A DNA stretch of 64,000 nt from Alphaproteobacteria bacterium (GTDB lineage: Bacteria; Pseudomonadota; Alphaproteobacteria; Rhizobiales; GCA-2746425). This document shows positions 9,798 to 19,050 of this stretch, in pieces. The stretch's first letter is position 1. Every line of letters starts with the position of its first letter. The stretch spans positions 335,925 to 399,924 of the forward strand of contig JANSWZ010000004.1 of NCBI GenBank assembly GCA_024743215.1, in the 5' to 3' direction. Below the pieces are notes generated by a model that made no database searches, was not told the origin of the DNA, and was given only the letters and a program-made list of their open reading frames with translations. A program made the translations under genes and the position numbers.

Positions 9798-12148
9798 GCG
9801 ACCGCGTTGGCGCTATCCGCTTCGTGAAGGTTCTGCACCAATGGCACGCAGACCGTAACAGTGGTTCCAACGCCTTCGGTGGAGGTGATATTCATGTGCC
9901 CGCCATGCATGCTCACCAGGCTTTTGGTGATGGCAAGGCCAAGGCCAGAGCCTTTGTGATCTTTGGTGAACTGATTTTGAACCTGCTCAAACGGCATGCC
10001 AAGCTTGTTGATTGCTTCTTCGGGGATGCCAATACCTGTATCCTTGATCGACAGATATGCACCATATTCGCCGGTTTTGATCTGGACTTCGATACGGCCA
10101 CCGTCAGGCGTGAATTTGACAGAGTTTGTCAGCAGATTGAGCATGATTTGTTTCATGGCACGTCGATCTGCCTCAAAGACCAAATTCTCCATGCCGGTAA
10201 TTTCCAGCTGGATTCCCTTGCCCATCACGTTGACATCCATGACACGGAAAGACTCCCGCACAATGTCTCCGATATCAATCTTTTCAAAATTCAGTTGCAG
10301 GCGGCCCGCTTCAATTTTTGACATCTGCAGAATATCGTTGATGACGGCCAGCAGGAAATTGCCGCTGTCGTGAATATCGTTGCAATATTCCAGATATTTC
10401 TCGGAACCCAGATTGCCAAATACACCGGTGCGCATGATTTCTGAAAAGCCGATGATTGCATTCAGTGGCGTGCGCAATTCATGTGAGATATTGGCCAGAA
10501 ACTCAGACTTGGCGTTGCTGGCAGCTTCCGCTTTTTCCTTTGCATAGGCATAGTTTTCGGCCAGTTCGACGAGCTGCTGAGCCTGAACTTCCAGTTTCTG
10601 CCGTGATTTGTTGAGATCGCGGATCAGGGCTGTTTGACGTTTCTCGTTTTCAATCAGCTTCTGCTCATTCAGCTTCAACTCGGTCACGTCTGTGCCAACC
10701 GAGACAAACCCGCCATCCTTGGTGCGTCGTTCGCTGATTTGAAGCCAGCGTTTTGAAGCCAACGCTGCTTCATATGTTCTGGCTTCTGCCTGATTGATTT
10801 CGCTGGGCAAGGTGATGGTTGATATGATTTCAGGGTGACTCTTGGCTGCGATATCTTCGTAGGGCGTCCCGGCAAGCACATCCTGCGGCAGCAATTTATG
10901 TAATTGTTGGTATTTGGTGTTGCACATCACCAGCCGGTTTTGATTGTCCCAAAGAACAAAGGCTTCAGAGGTGGTTTCGATGGCATCCCGCAGCCTTATA
11001 TCGGCAAGTCGTGTCTGCTCAGCCAGAAGGTGTTGCTCTGTCACATCTGTCGCAATGCCGACAAGCTGACGCCCGCCTGTCTGTGTATTGAGAACTTCCC
11101 CGCGCAGCCGCAACCAGATCCAATTGCCATTCGCATGTTTGACACGCAATTGTTCATCAAACCGGGCTTGGTCTGTGATCAGGAGACTGTTCTGAAGCTG
11201 GTGCAGGTCAGTGTCGTCTGGATGCACCAATCCTGTCAGATCATCCAGTGAGAACACGAAGTCTTTTGATTTATCCCGGGCAGGGTAGCCCAAGAGGACA
11301 CTCATGGAATTGGACCAGATCATAGTGCCCTGATTGAGGTCCCAGTCCCAGAGCCCGGATCGACCATGGATGAGAGCCGTTTCCTGACGTCTATAGGCGT
11401 TTGCATAGATGGCATCTGCCTCATGAGCCCGGGCGGATTGTGCAAAGAAGCTGTAAACCAGTACCAGAGACAAGAGCAGCATCGCGACAAAGATCAACAG
11501 ATCCTGCGTGCGTTTCGCATACCAGTTACTCAGCGCAGTTCGGTGTGGTTGGATGATCGCCAACGACGCAAAGGGCGCCTGCAGACGGTGTACTGTTACC
11601 AGCACATCTTCACCATCCGTCGTGCTGACACTCAGCACGCCTGCTTCGCTTCCCAGGACCACAAGAGGCTGCACATCGCCAAGGCGGGCGGCAATATTGT
11701 CGGGCTGATCTGCTGACATTGTGTTCCCGGTGCGGCCCAGAATGTCTCCGTTTTGCCCAAGGATGTAGAACCGGCGGCCGTTGCGCTTGGCGCCTTCCGG
11801 TAAAATGTTTTCCAGCAGTTTGTCGAAGTTGTTTGTGTTCGGGCGCGTGGCCAGTGCATCTACTCTGGATGCTGTCGACATGGCCAATGACACAAGCGTT
11901 AGCTCGGCTTCTTGCATGGATGCATCATAGTCTTGAGACAGGCTGCCGATGCGAATGGTGGCCACAATGCCCAGCGACAGAATGACCATAATGGGGATGA
12001 GGATTTTGAGGGCAGGATCAAGCCCCAGCAGCTTGCGGTCTGACGGTTTTGTCAGGCTCTTCAAGCTGTTAAAGAGATGTGTTGGTCCGCCGCTGGCCGC
12101 AAAAGTGCGACCTTCGTCGGACGCTTTGGCGGCTGCCGCACGCGCCAT
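9794..12148 (-). CDS. pleC: PAS-domain membrane histidine kinase, PleC-like
   Basis: A 784-residue sensor kinase. Two transmembrane segments (about 46-66 and 217-236) enclose a periplasmic region. Two PAS domains follow (about 255-375 and 385-490), then a coiled linker (about 490-545). The phosphorylation site is His556 (ISHELRTPLNAIIGFSE), and the ATPase domain carries DTGIGI and GSGLGLAI motifs. There is no receiver domain. The His-box region resembles PleC/DivJ kinases that control DivK and asymmetric division, and the position beside glnE matches my memory of rhizobial pleC. The name is a well-supported guess, not proven. Confidence 0.75.
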   Translation of the reverse strand: MARAAAAKASDEGRTFAASGGPTHLFNSLKSLTKPSDRKLLGLDPALKILIPIMVILSLGIVATIRIGSLSQDYDASMQEAELTLVSLAMSTASRVDALATRPNTNNFDKLLENILPEGAKRNGRRFYILGQNGDILGRTGNTMSADQPDNIAARLGDVQPLVVLGSEAGVLSVSTTDGEDVLVTVHRLQAPFASLAIIQPHRTALSNWYAKRTQDLLIFVAMLLLSLVLVYSFFAQSARAHEADAIYANAYRRQETALIHGRSGLWDWDLNQGTMIWSNSMSVLLGYPARDKSKDFVFSLDDLTGLVHPDDTDLHQLQNSLLITDQARFDEQLRVKHANGNWIWLRLRGEVLNTQTGGRQLVGIATDVTEQHLLAEQTRLADIRLRDAIETTSEAFVLWDNQNRLVMCNTKYQQLHKLLPQDVLAGTPYEDIAAKSHPEIISTITLPSEINQAEARTYEAALASKRWLQISERRTKDGGFVSVGTDVTELKLNEQKLIENEKRQTALIRDLNKSRQKLEVQAQQLVELAENYAYAKEKAEAASNAKSEFLANISHELRTPLNAIIGFSEIMRTGVFGNLGSEKYLEYCNDIHDSGNFLLAVINDILQMSKIEAGRLQLNFEKIDIGDIVRESFRVMDVNVMGKGIQLEITGMENLVFEADRRAMKQIMLNLLTNSVKFTPDGGRIEVQIKTGEYGAYLSIKDTGIGIPEEAINKLGMPFEQVQNQFTKDHKGSGLGLAITKSLVSMHGGHMNITSTEGVGTTVTVCVPLVQNLHEADSANAVA

Positions 12149-12257
12149 GAAAACCCTCGATTTTGATGTTGAAGTCGGCCACTCAACCCCGCCGAATCAG
12201 TTCCATTTGAATCCATGCGAATCAGCATGTCTAGAGTCAAAATGAAAAAAATGGTTA

Positions 12258-12290
12258 ACGGCGAATCAGATCGTTTTTCCGATTCGCCGT
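12258..12290 (-). terminator. Hairpin downstream of pepN
   Basis: A 10-bp perfect stem (12258-12267 with 12281-12290) with a 13-base loop lies 17 bases beyond the pepN stop. On the minus strand it is followed, after a short gap, by a run of seven T. It probably terminates pepN before the pleC-like gene. Confidence 0.45.
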
Positions 12291-12307
12291 GACCTGGAAG
12301 TCAGAGA

Positions 12308-14974
12308 TTAGCTGTCGCCAAGAAGTCGATTGGTAATATCGGATACATTGGATGATAGGCCAGATTGGCCCCGCAGTTTTTCCAGTGCCAGCCGGGCAAA
12401 GTTCCGACGCAAGGGTTCCAGATTGCGCCACGATCTAAGTCCTTCAAGCAAGCGGGCTGCAATCTGAGGGTTCTGCTCGTCAAGCGCGCCAACCTGTCGG
12501 GCCAGAAATTGATAGCCGCTACCATCCATGCGGTTGAATTGCTGGAAGTTGGCAGCAAAGCCGCCAATCAAAGATCGAACTCTGTTCGGGTTTTCCATAC
12601 TGAAAACCGGATCATGCAGGAGCGCGCGCACTGTGCTGAGCGTTTCATCACTGTCGGTTGCCGCTTGCAGGCCCAACCACTTGTCCATGACAAGACCATT
12701 GCTGTCGAACTGCTCATACATGGCAACCAGTGGCTCCGCCCGCTCTGCGCGCCCTTGAAGGCAAAGCGCTGTCAGGGCACCCATTCGGTCCGTCATATTT
12801 TTTGCGGTCATGGCCTGTGTGGCTGCAAGGGCTGCGTGTTCTGGCTTGTCGGAGGCTACCAGCAACTTCAAAACGGCATTCATCAGGGCTCTGCGAGCAG
12901 CGTTTGCTGCGTCGGTAGTCGTATCATTCGGCGTCAATGCCTCTTGATAAAACGTGGTCATTTCCGGTTCCAGGCCAAGGGCCACATAGGCATTGATGTA
13001 GGCTTTCGCATTGGCAATGGCATCTGGATCGAAGCCGGTGCCGACAGCTTCCGCGACAGCCTGAAGCGATGGCAGTTGAAAACACTGCGCCTTAAAGCTG
13101 CTATCCAGCGCATCATTTGCCAGGACAGACCGCAATGCCGTCACCAGTGGCAAGGGAGGTTCGGGCTTCTCTCGGGAAAGGAAGGCGGCATTGGCTGCCT
13201 TCAAGGAATCCATTGCAAGGTTTTGAACAGCCTGCCAGCGATTGAACGGGTCGGTATCGAATTCAGCAATGAAGACCTGATCTTCCGGCGCCTGATCTTG
13301 CTCCAGAACAATGGGAGCGGAAAAATTGCGATTGACGGAGAGGCGAGCATCCGCCGGCACATTGTCAAATTGGAAATCCTGAGCTGCTTCGGTCAAAAGC
13401 ATGATGTCCGTTTCGCCGTTACTGCCTGCAACGGGAACATCCTGTCCGTCCGGGCCGACATAACCGAATGCCAGCGGAATGGTCAGCGCAGGCCTATCTT
13501 CGGTAAAGTGCGGCAGCTCTGAAAAACTCTGTGTGACGGTCAATCGCCGATGGCCATCATCCAATCTGGTTTCATCCACTTTGACCACGGGCGTTCCGGG
13601 CTGATGATACCAGTGCGAGAAGTTGCTGAGATCGGTTTCATTTGCTTCTTCGAAACAGGCGAGGAACGCTTCGATTGTTGTTGCGTCGCCATCGTGGCGT
13701 TCAAAGTAAAGGTCCATGCCCCTACGGAAGCCGTCTTGACCCAGAATCGTGGCCAGCATGCGCACAAGCTCTGCGCCCTTGTTATAGATAGTGGCCGTGT
13801 AGAAATTATCGATCTCTTCATAGACATCAGGACGCACAGGATGCGCCAAAGGCCCCTGATCTTCCGGGAACTGTCGTGCTATCAGTGAGCGCACATCGCC
13901 AATCCGCTGGACCGGTGCTGAGCGCATATCCGCGGAAAACTCCTGATCCCGATAAACCGTCAGCCCCTCTTTCAGGCACAATTGGAACCATTCGCGGCAG
14001 GTGATGCGGTTGCCGGTCCAATTGTGGAAATATTCGTGAGCGATAACCCGCTCAACACCATAGTAGTCGACGTCGGTTGCCGTTTCAGGGTCTGTCAGAA
14101 CATATTTGTCGTTGAAGACATTCAGTCCCTTATTCTCCATGGCACCCATATTGAAGTCGGAAACGGCGACGATCATGAAAATATCAAGATCATATTCTCG
14201 TCCGAACCGTTCTTCATCCCAGCGCATGGAGCGCTTCAGGGCGTCCATGGCATAGTCACATTTGCCTTCATTACCATGCTCGACAAAGATTTGCAGTTTG
14301 ACGGCGCGTCCGCTTTGTGTGGTGAAGCTGTCTTCCACACAGGCCAGATCACCTGCAACCAGTGCGAACAGATATGACGGTTTGGGGAAGGGGTCGTGCC
14401 AGACCGCATAGTGGCGCTTTGCGCCCGATGGAGTCTCCGCTGCATCCAGAACACCTTGTTCCAGCATATTGCCATTCGACAACATATATGGCGCTTCTTG
14501 GGCATCAGCTTCAATACGCACTGTAAAGGTGCTCAGCACATCAGGTCGGTCGTAGAAATAGGTGATCCGTCGGAAGCCTTCAGCTTCACATTGTGTGCAA
14601 TAGGCGGAGCCGGACCGGTACAGGCCCATGAGCTGCTTGTTGGCTTTCGGGTTTACTCTGGTGCAGATGGTGAGTTTGAATGCCCCACTTTCAGGCAGAT
14701 GAAAAATGGTGAGCTTGTCGGGTGCTGCGGAATAGTCTTTCTCCGTCAATGGTGTTCCGTCAATCGCCAGGGACACCAGAACCAACTCATCACCGTCAAA
14801 CTCCAGCCGGGCATCCTGCGCAGCATCTGGACGGCGGCTCATCGTCAGTTCGGCTGTCACATCAGTGACCTCAGAACCCAGGACAAACCGCAACTCGGTA
14901 TGGTCAATCGCAAAGGGGGTAGGTTGATAATCGGAAAGATGTATTGCTTTTTTTCGACGGTTTTGCGGTGTCAT
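12308..14974 (-). CDS. pepN: Aminopeptidase N (M1 family zinc metallopeptidase)
   Basis: An approximately 888-residue M1 aminopeptidase that trims N-terminal residues from cytosolic peptides. Numbered from the chosen ATG at 14974, the substrate-binding GAMEN motif is at 277-281, the zinc site HEYFH at 313-317 and the third ligand Glu336 18 residues later. The length fits bacterial PepN with its DUF3458-type C-terminal domains. The frame is open to 15019, but the first 15 residues before MTPQNRRKK look non-homologous, so I prefer the internal start. It is flanked by the pleC-like gene and a small receiver-like gene on the same strand. Confidence 0.94.
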   Translation of the reverse strand: MTPQNRRKKAIHLSDYQPTPFAIDHTELRFVLGSEVTDVTAELTMSRRPDAAQDARLEFDGDELVLVSLAIDGTPLTEKDYSAAPDKLTIFHLPESGAFKLTICTRVNPKANKQLMGLYRSGSAYCTQCEAEGFRRITYFYDRPDVLSTFTVRIEADAQEAPYMLSNGNMLEQGVLDAAETPSGAKRHYAVWHDPFPKPSYLFALVAGDLACVEDSFTTQSGRAVKLQIFVEHGNEGKCDYAMDALKRSMRWDEERFGREYDLDIFMIVAVSDFNMGAMENKGLNVFNDKYVLTDPETATDVDYYGVERVIAHEYFHNWTGNRITCREWFQLCLKEGLTVYRDQEFSADMRSAPVQRIGDVRSLIARQFPEDQGPLAHPVRPDVYEEIDNFYTATIYNKGAELVRMLATILGQDGFRRGMDLYFERHDGDATTIEAFLACFEEANETDLSNFSHWYHQPGTPVVKVDETRLDDGHRRLTVTQSFSELPHFTEDRPALTIPLAFGYVGPDGQDVPVAGSNGETDIMLLTEAAQDFQFDNVPADARLSVNRNFSAPIVLEQDQAPEDQVFIAEFDTDPFNRWQAVQNLAMDSLKAANAAFLSREKPEPPLPLVTALRSVLANDALDSSFKAQCFQLPSLQAVAEAVGTGFDPDAIANAKAYINAYVALGLEPEMTTFYQEALTPNDTTTDAANAARRALMNAVLKLLVASDKPEHAALAATQAMTAKNMTDRMGALTALCLQGRAERAEPLVAMYEQFDSNGLVMDKWLGLQAATDSDETLSTVRALLHDPVFSMENPNRVRSLIGGFAANFQQFNRMDGSGYQFLARQVGALDEQNPQIAARLLEGLRSWRNLEPLRRNFARLALEKLRGQSGLSSNVSDITNRLLGDS

Positions 14975-15121
14975 GAGAAAATCCGAATTACGATAAATGG
15001 GTAGTAGGGGCGTTACCAACAGTAGGACGCATTCCTGAGACGCTCATATAGAGGTTTCACACACAACGGGAAACCTGCGAGGCACATTTAGACAAATTGA
15101 TTTGAGTTCAGGATTGCGCGT

Positions 15122-15565
15122 TTAGCCGCTCATCCAGTAATCGGTAATGATCTGTGACAGACTGCCACGATCCGCCAGCACATCCAACTTGGCAATGCAG
15201 AAATTGGCACCAAGGTTCAGGAAACGTTGGCAGCTCTCTTCATCATCGCTCTCGGCCATAACGGAAACAGGTATCTTTTTAAACGCAGTCTTGCTGCGAA
15301 AAGCTGTCAGGAACCGGTCAGTGTCTTCTGCAGAACGGGTCGCATCCAGCAAAATAAACTCGGCAGGGCGTGGGTCACTGTTGTTGAAGCTATCGAGGCA
15401 GGCATTGCTGTCATCAAAATGCACGACAGCAATTTTTTGTGGCATCAAGCCGAATATCTGTTGGATATCCGACTTGTCGCCAATATGGGCAATGACAAGA
15501 TCAGCATGCTCTTTGTTGAAAATTGGCATGAAGTTATTGCCTCGTCTTGAACCGAAACTGGTCAA
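15122..15565 (-). CDS. Degenerate single-domain response regulator (receiver only)
   Basis: A protein of up to 147 residues; Met13 (15529) is an alternative start. It has a receiver fold of the Rcp1 type. A phospho-acceptor-like Asp lies in FILLDAT, helix 4 has SDDEESCQRFLNLGAN, and a terminal Lys is in CIAKLD. The usual Ser/Thr after strand 4 is replaced (VSVMAES), and the N-terminal acidic pocket is reduced to GDKSD. Phosphorylation is therefore uncertain. No output domain is present. It follows upstream of pepN on the same strand; a link to the PleC-like kinase is possible but unproven. Confidence 0.6.
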   Translation of the reverse strand: MTSFGSRRGNNFMPIFNKEHADLVIAHIGDKSDIQQIFGLMPQKIAVVHFDDSNACLDSFNNSDPRPAEFILLDATRSAEDTDRFLTAFRSKTAFKKIPVSVMAESDDEESCQRFLNLGANFCIAKLDVLADRGSLSQIITDYWMSG

Positions 15566-15622
15566 GCAACGCTAATGCCCAAAGACCAACAAAGCGTAAA
15601 TTGCGAATTGCGCACCCTAAGC

Positions 15623-16231
15623 CTATTTGTCGATACCAAGAAAGGCGGCGTCGCCCCAAATCTGTTTAACCCGTTTGTCGCGACCACAGGCCTTACGGTA
15701 GTAATTATATCGCGCTGAGCTTTTCTCGTAATAGTCCTGATGATAGTCTTCAGCTGGCCAAAAAGCCGCGGCATCCAAAATACGCGTTTTGATTTCCTGG
15801 CCCAGTTCCTGTTCAGCTTCTGCTTTCGAAGCCTCTGCTATGGCACGTTCTTCGTCATTCGCAACGAAGACCGCAGTACGATAGGAGTTTCCTTTGTCGC
15901 AAAACTGACCCTTGTCATCAAATACATCAATGGTGCGCCAGAAAGTATCCAGTAGCGAACGGTAGTCCGCACTGTCCTTGTCATAGACAATCTTGACCGC
16001 TTCCAGATGTCCATCCCTGCCATGACTGCGATAGGTGGGGTTGTCGGTCTTGCCACCAATATAGCCGGATGTCGTTTCTGTCACACCTTTGACATGGTCA
16101 AAGTCAGATTCAACACACCAGAAGCAACCACCGGCCAAAATAGCTGTGCCACTTTCTGCTGAAGCCTGAGACAGGACAGTGGGGCTGGACAGGAGTCCCA
16201 ATCCAAGGAACATGGAGGTCAAAAGGCGCAT
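15623..16231 (-). CDS. msrA: Peptide methionine sulfoxide reductase MsrA, exported
   Basis: A 202-residue MsrA that repairs methionine-S-sulfoxide in proteins. The active site is GGCFWC with catalytic Cys36 and a second Cys39. The N terminus is a typical signal peptide (positive start, hydrophobic core, cleavage near ASA at residues 23-25), so it should act in the periplasm. It may assist envelope repair alongside DegP. No msrB gene is seen. Confidence 0.93.
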   Translation of the reverse strand: MRLLTSMFLGLGLLSSPTVLSQASAESGTAILAGGCFWCVESDFDHVKGVTETTSGYIGGKTDNPTYRSHGRDGHLEAVKIVYDKDSADYRSLLDTFWRTIDVFDDKGQFCDKGNSYRTAVFVANDEERAIAEASKAEAEQELGQEIKTRILDAAAFWPAEDYHQDYYEKSSARYNYYRKACGRDKRVKQIWGDAAFLGIDK

Positions 16232-16270
16232 AGGTATCTCGCTTTCAGCATTTGGTTTCGCGGTTTTGCC

Positions 16271-17986
16271 TCACAAATCGACGTGGCAGAACCTGTCTAC
16301 ATCAAAAAGGCCTTTATCAGTTATTTTCAAGTGCGGGATGACCGGTAGCGGCAGGAACGCGATCTGCAAAAACGGCTCTGGAAGGCGGCAACCAAGGCTT
16401 TTGGCGGCTTTTCGCAAGGGTATCAAACCTTCGTGAACCTGTTCGTGAGAAAGCTCACTCATGAGCCCTGCAATCGGCAGTGCAAACTCTGCGAGAACTT
16501 TTCCATTCGACACAACCACGAATCCTCCTTGCAATTCTATCAGCCGATTAACCGCAACGGCCATATCGGAATCATTCATGCCCAGTACCGTAATGTTGTG
16601 GCTGTCATGACCAACAGAGGATGCCAGTGCACCTTTTTCCAGCCCAAAGCCGGTAACGAAACCAAGTCCGGCCAAAGGCGTTGAGGCGTTGGTTTTGCCA
16701 TGCCGTTCGACGACACCAACCTTGGCCAGGTCAGTCTGTGAATCGGCCACCAGGTTTCCGTCTTGTTCGATGGGTTTGCGCTTTAAATGCTGGGTCAGGA
16801 TCAGACCTGCCTCAACGCCAATGACAGAAATCTCGCGCGCAGGACCCGACATTTGAAACTGATCTGATGTGACCTGCGCGGACTTTACACTGTTTCGCCC
16901 CACAGGTGCGATGGACTGGCGCGTTCGGAAAAGCGATTCATCAACAAGACGGCCCGCCGACAAAACCTGCTCAACCCGGCACTCTTCCAGCGAAGACAGC
17001 AGCGCAATATCCGCACGGTAGCCAGGCGCAATAAGACCCCGGTCCCAAAGCCGAAACGCCTTTGCTGCCGACCAACTGGCAAGGCGGTAGACATGGTGCA
17101 ACGGACGACCAAGGGCAATCGCTGTCCGGATCATGTAATCAAGGTGCCCTTCTTCTGCGATTTCCATCGGGTTGCGGTCGTCTGTACAGAACGCCAGAAA
17201 ACTGGATGTGTTTTCATCGATAATTTCAGCCAGTGCATGCAAGTCCTTGGAAACCGATCCTTCACGAATGAGAATGGTAAGGCCCTTGCGCAGCTTCTCC
17301 CGTGCCTCTTTGGCTGTTGTGGCTTCGTGCTCGGTTGCAATGCCGGTTGCGGAATAGGCATTGAGCGGCATGCCCGAGAGCAGGGGCGCATGGCCATCTT
17401 TGGGCAGATCGGCAAACAGTGCCAGTTTCTCCAGCATGTCAGGGTCGCCCGCCAGAACGCCTGGAAAATTCATGACTTCAGCAAGGCCAATGACTTTCCG
17501 GTGGCCTATAAAGGCTTGCAAGTCACTAGCGGATAGTTCTGCACCTGATGTTTCAAAACTTGTAGCGGGAACACAGGAGGAGAGCTGGATACGCAAATCC
17601 ATGATGGTCTGCTCCGCGCATTCCACAAAGTATTGAATGCCATCTGCCCCCAACACATTGGAAATCTCATGGGGATCACAGATTGCTGTAGTGACCCCAT
17701 GAGGCAGCACGCATCGGTCAAACTCCAGCGGCGTTACCAGTGAAGATTCCACGTGCAAATGTGTGTCGATGAAGCCGGGCGCGGCAATTAGACTGCTGCC
17801 ATCCAACTCCCTTTTGCCATGGTAACGCTCAGCAACACCTACGATTGTGTCGCCGGTAATCGCAATATCGCCTTCGAACAGCTCTCCGGTAATGACGTCC
17901 AGTGTCCGAACGTTCTTGATCACCAGATCGGCTGGTTCATCACCTTTTGCCTGTTGGATCCTGGATTTCAGATTGTTTTGCATCAT
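16271..17986 (-). CDS. ade: Adenine deaminase (AdeC/Ade family)
   Basis: An approximately 571-residue metal-dependent amidohydrolase that converts adenine to hypoxanthine and ammonia. Motifs include GFIDTHLHVESS (metal-binding His pair), the CDPHEISNV segment and the C-terminal GHDSHN motif typical of Ade. I place the start at 17986 (or the adjacent ATG at 17983), because an AAAGGA ribosome-binding site precedes it; upstream in-frame codons to 18061 look spurious. It is divergent from folD. It fits with the pyrimidine operons nearby as part of nucleobase salvage or use. Confidence 0.9.
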   Translation of the reverse strand: MMQNNLKSRIQQAKGDEPADLVIKNVRTLDVITGELFEGDIAITGDTIVGVAERYHGKRELDGSSLIAAPGFIDTHLHVESSLVTPLEFDRCVLPHGVTTAICDPHEISNVLGADGIQYFVECAEQTIMDLRIQLSSCVPATSFETSGAELSASDLQAFIGHRKVIGLAEVMNFPGVLAGDPDMLEKLALFADLPKDGHAPLLSGMPLNAYSATGIATEHEATTAKEAREKLRKGLTILIREGSVSKDLHALAEIIDENTSSFLAFCTDDRNPMEIAEEGHLDYMIRTAIALGRPLHHVYRLASWSAAKAFRLWDRGLIAPGYRADIALLSSLEECRVEQVLSAGRLVDESLFRTRQSIAPVGRNSVKSAQVTSDQFQMSGPAREISVIGVEAGLILTQHLKRKPIEQDGNLVADSQTDLAKVGVVERHGKTNASTPLAGLGFVTGFGLEKGALASSVGHDSHNITVLGMNDSDMAVAVNRLIELQGGFVVVSNGKVLAEFALPIAGLMSELSHEQVHEGLIPLRKAAKSLGCRLPEPFLQIAFLPLPVIPHLKITDKGLFDVDRFCHVDL

Positions 17987-18121
17987 TTTTTCCTTTGGCA
18001 GATCATGCCGCGTCGTATTTGTATCTACAAGCCATTGCTGCATTGCAAACCCTATCGTCACATGGTTTGTATCGGTTCGCAGAGCAACCCAATCTACCCC
18101 TTGATCAGGTAAGGAACCAAT

Positions 18122-19039
18122 ATGTCAGAAGCACAGATAATCAGTGGCAAAGAACTTGCCGGAACTGTGGTCGAAACGGTCAAGGCGGCGTCTACCCGTC
18201 TGATCGAGCAGACTGGGATCATTCCGGGAATTGCAGTTGTCATTGTCGGGGAAGATCCTGCCAGCCAGGTTTATGTGCGCTCAAAGGGCAAGAAGGCAGA
18301 GGAGTGTGGCTTTTTATCCCGCACGCATCGTCTCGATGATTCGGTCAGCGAAGCTGATCTGCTGGCGCTGGTCGAAAGCCTCAATGCAGACAAGGACATT
18401 CACGGCATTTTGGTGCAATTGCCACTGCCGAGACACATTTCAGAAGAAAAAGTCATCGAAACCATTCTTCCCGAAAAAGACGTTGATGGATTTCACCCCA
18501 TCAATGTGGGCCTGCTGGGTTCGGGAAACCGGAAACGCGCCATGATCCCTTGCACACCCGCAGGCAGCCTGCTGCTGGCGAAACAGGCTCTTGGCGATAA
18601 TTTGAGCGGTCTGAATGCGGTTGTTGTGGGACGCTCCAATATTGTCGGCAAACCTGTCGCGGCATTGCTGCTTCAGGAAAGCTGTACCGTGACCATTGCC
18701 CATAGTCGCACGAAAGAAATCGAGGCTTTGTGCCGCACAGCCGATATTCTGGTTGCCGCCGTTGGGCGGCCGCAAATGATCAAAGCAGATTGGATCAAAC
18801 CCGGTGCTACGATCATCGATGTGGGCATCAACCGCATTGACGCACCGGAAAAAGGCGAAGGCAAAACGCGACTGGTGGGCGATGTAGACTACGACGATGC
18901 GCTCAGCGTCGCGGGAGCGGTGACACCGGTTCCTGGTGGTGTAGGACCCATGACTATCGCCATGTTGATGGCCAACACGGCCACAGCTGCCGCTCGTGCA
19001 GCAGGTCGGCCGGATCTTGAGCCCGAGCTTTCACTCTAG
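18122..19039 (+). CDS. folD: Methylenetetrahydrofolate dehydrogenase/methenyltetrahydrofolate cyclohydrolase
   Basis: A 305-residue bifunctional FolD that interconverts methylene-, methenyl- and formyl-tetrahydrofolate with NADP. The catalytic YxxxK is seen as Tyr51-Lys55 (YVRSK). Other family signatures are ILVQLPLP, the nucleotide-binding GRSNIVGKP and the C-terminal [14 protein letters not shown]. Length is standard. It is transcribed divergently from ade, with about 135 bases between the start codons, and convergently with the RecD-like gene. Confidence 0.96.
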   Translation: MSEAQIISGKELAGTVVETVKAASTRLIEQTGIIPGIAVVIVGEDPASQVYVRSKGKKAEECGFLSRTHRLDDSVSEADLLALVESLNADKDIHGILVQLPLPRHISEEKVIETILPEKDVDGFHPINVGLLGSGNRKRAMIPCTPAGSLLLAKQALGDNLSGLNAVVVGRSNIVGKPVAALLLQESCTVTIAHSRTKEIEALCRTADILVAAVGRPQMIKADWIKPGATIIDVGINRIDAPEKGEGKTRLVGDVDYDDALSVAGAVTPVPGGVGPMTIAMLMANTATAAARAAGRPDLEPELSL

Positions 19040-19050
19040 AGCCGAAGCTA

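Noticed and set aside
12251..12258. CtrA-type half site (TTAACCAT on the minus strand) upstream of the pleC-like gene; a second at 54354-54361
   Set aside because: An 8-base word is expected about twice by chance in both strands of 64 kb, and no full TTAA-N7-TTAA site is present.
12365..13522. 385-codon open frame opposite pepN
   Set aside because: It is antisense to the clear M1 peptidase gene; long antisense frames are common in this base composition.
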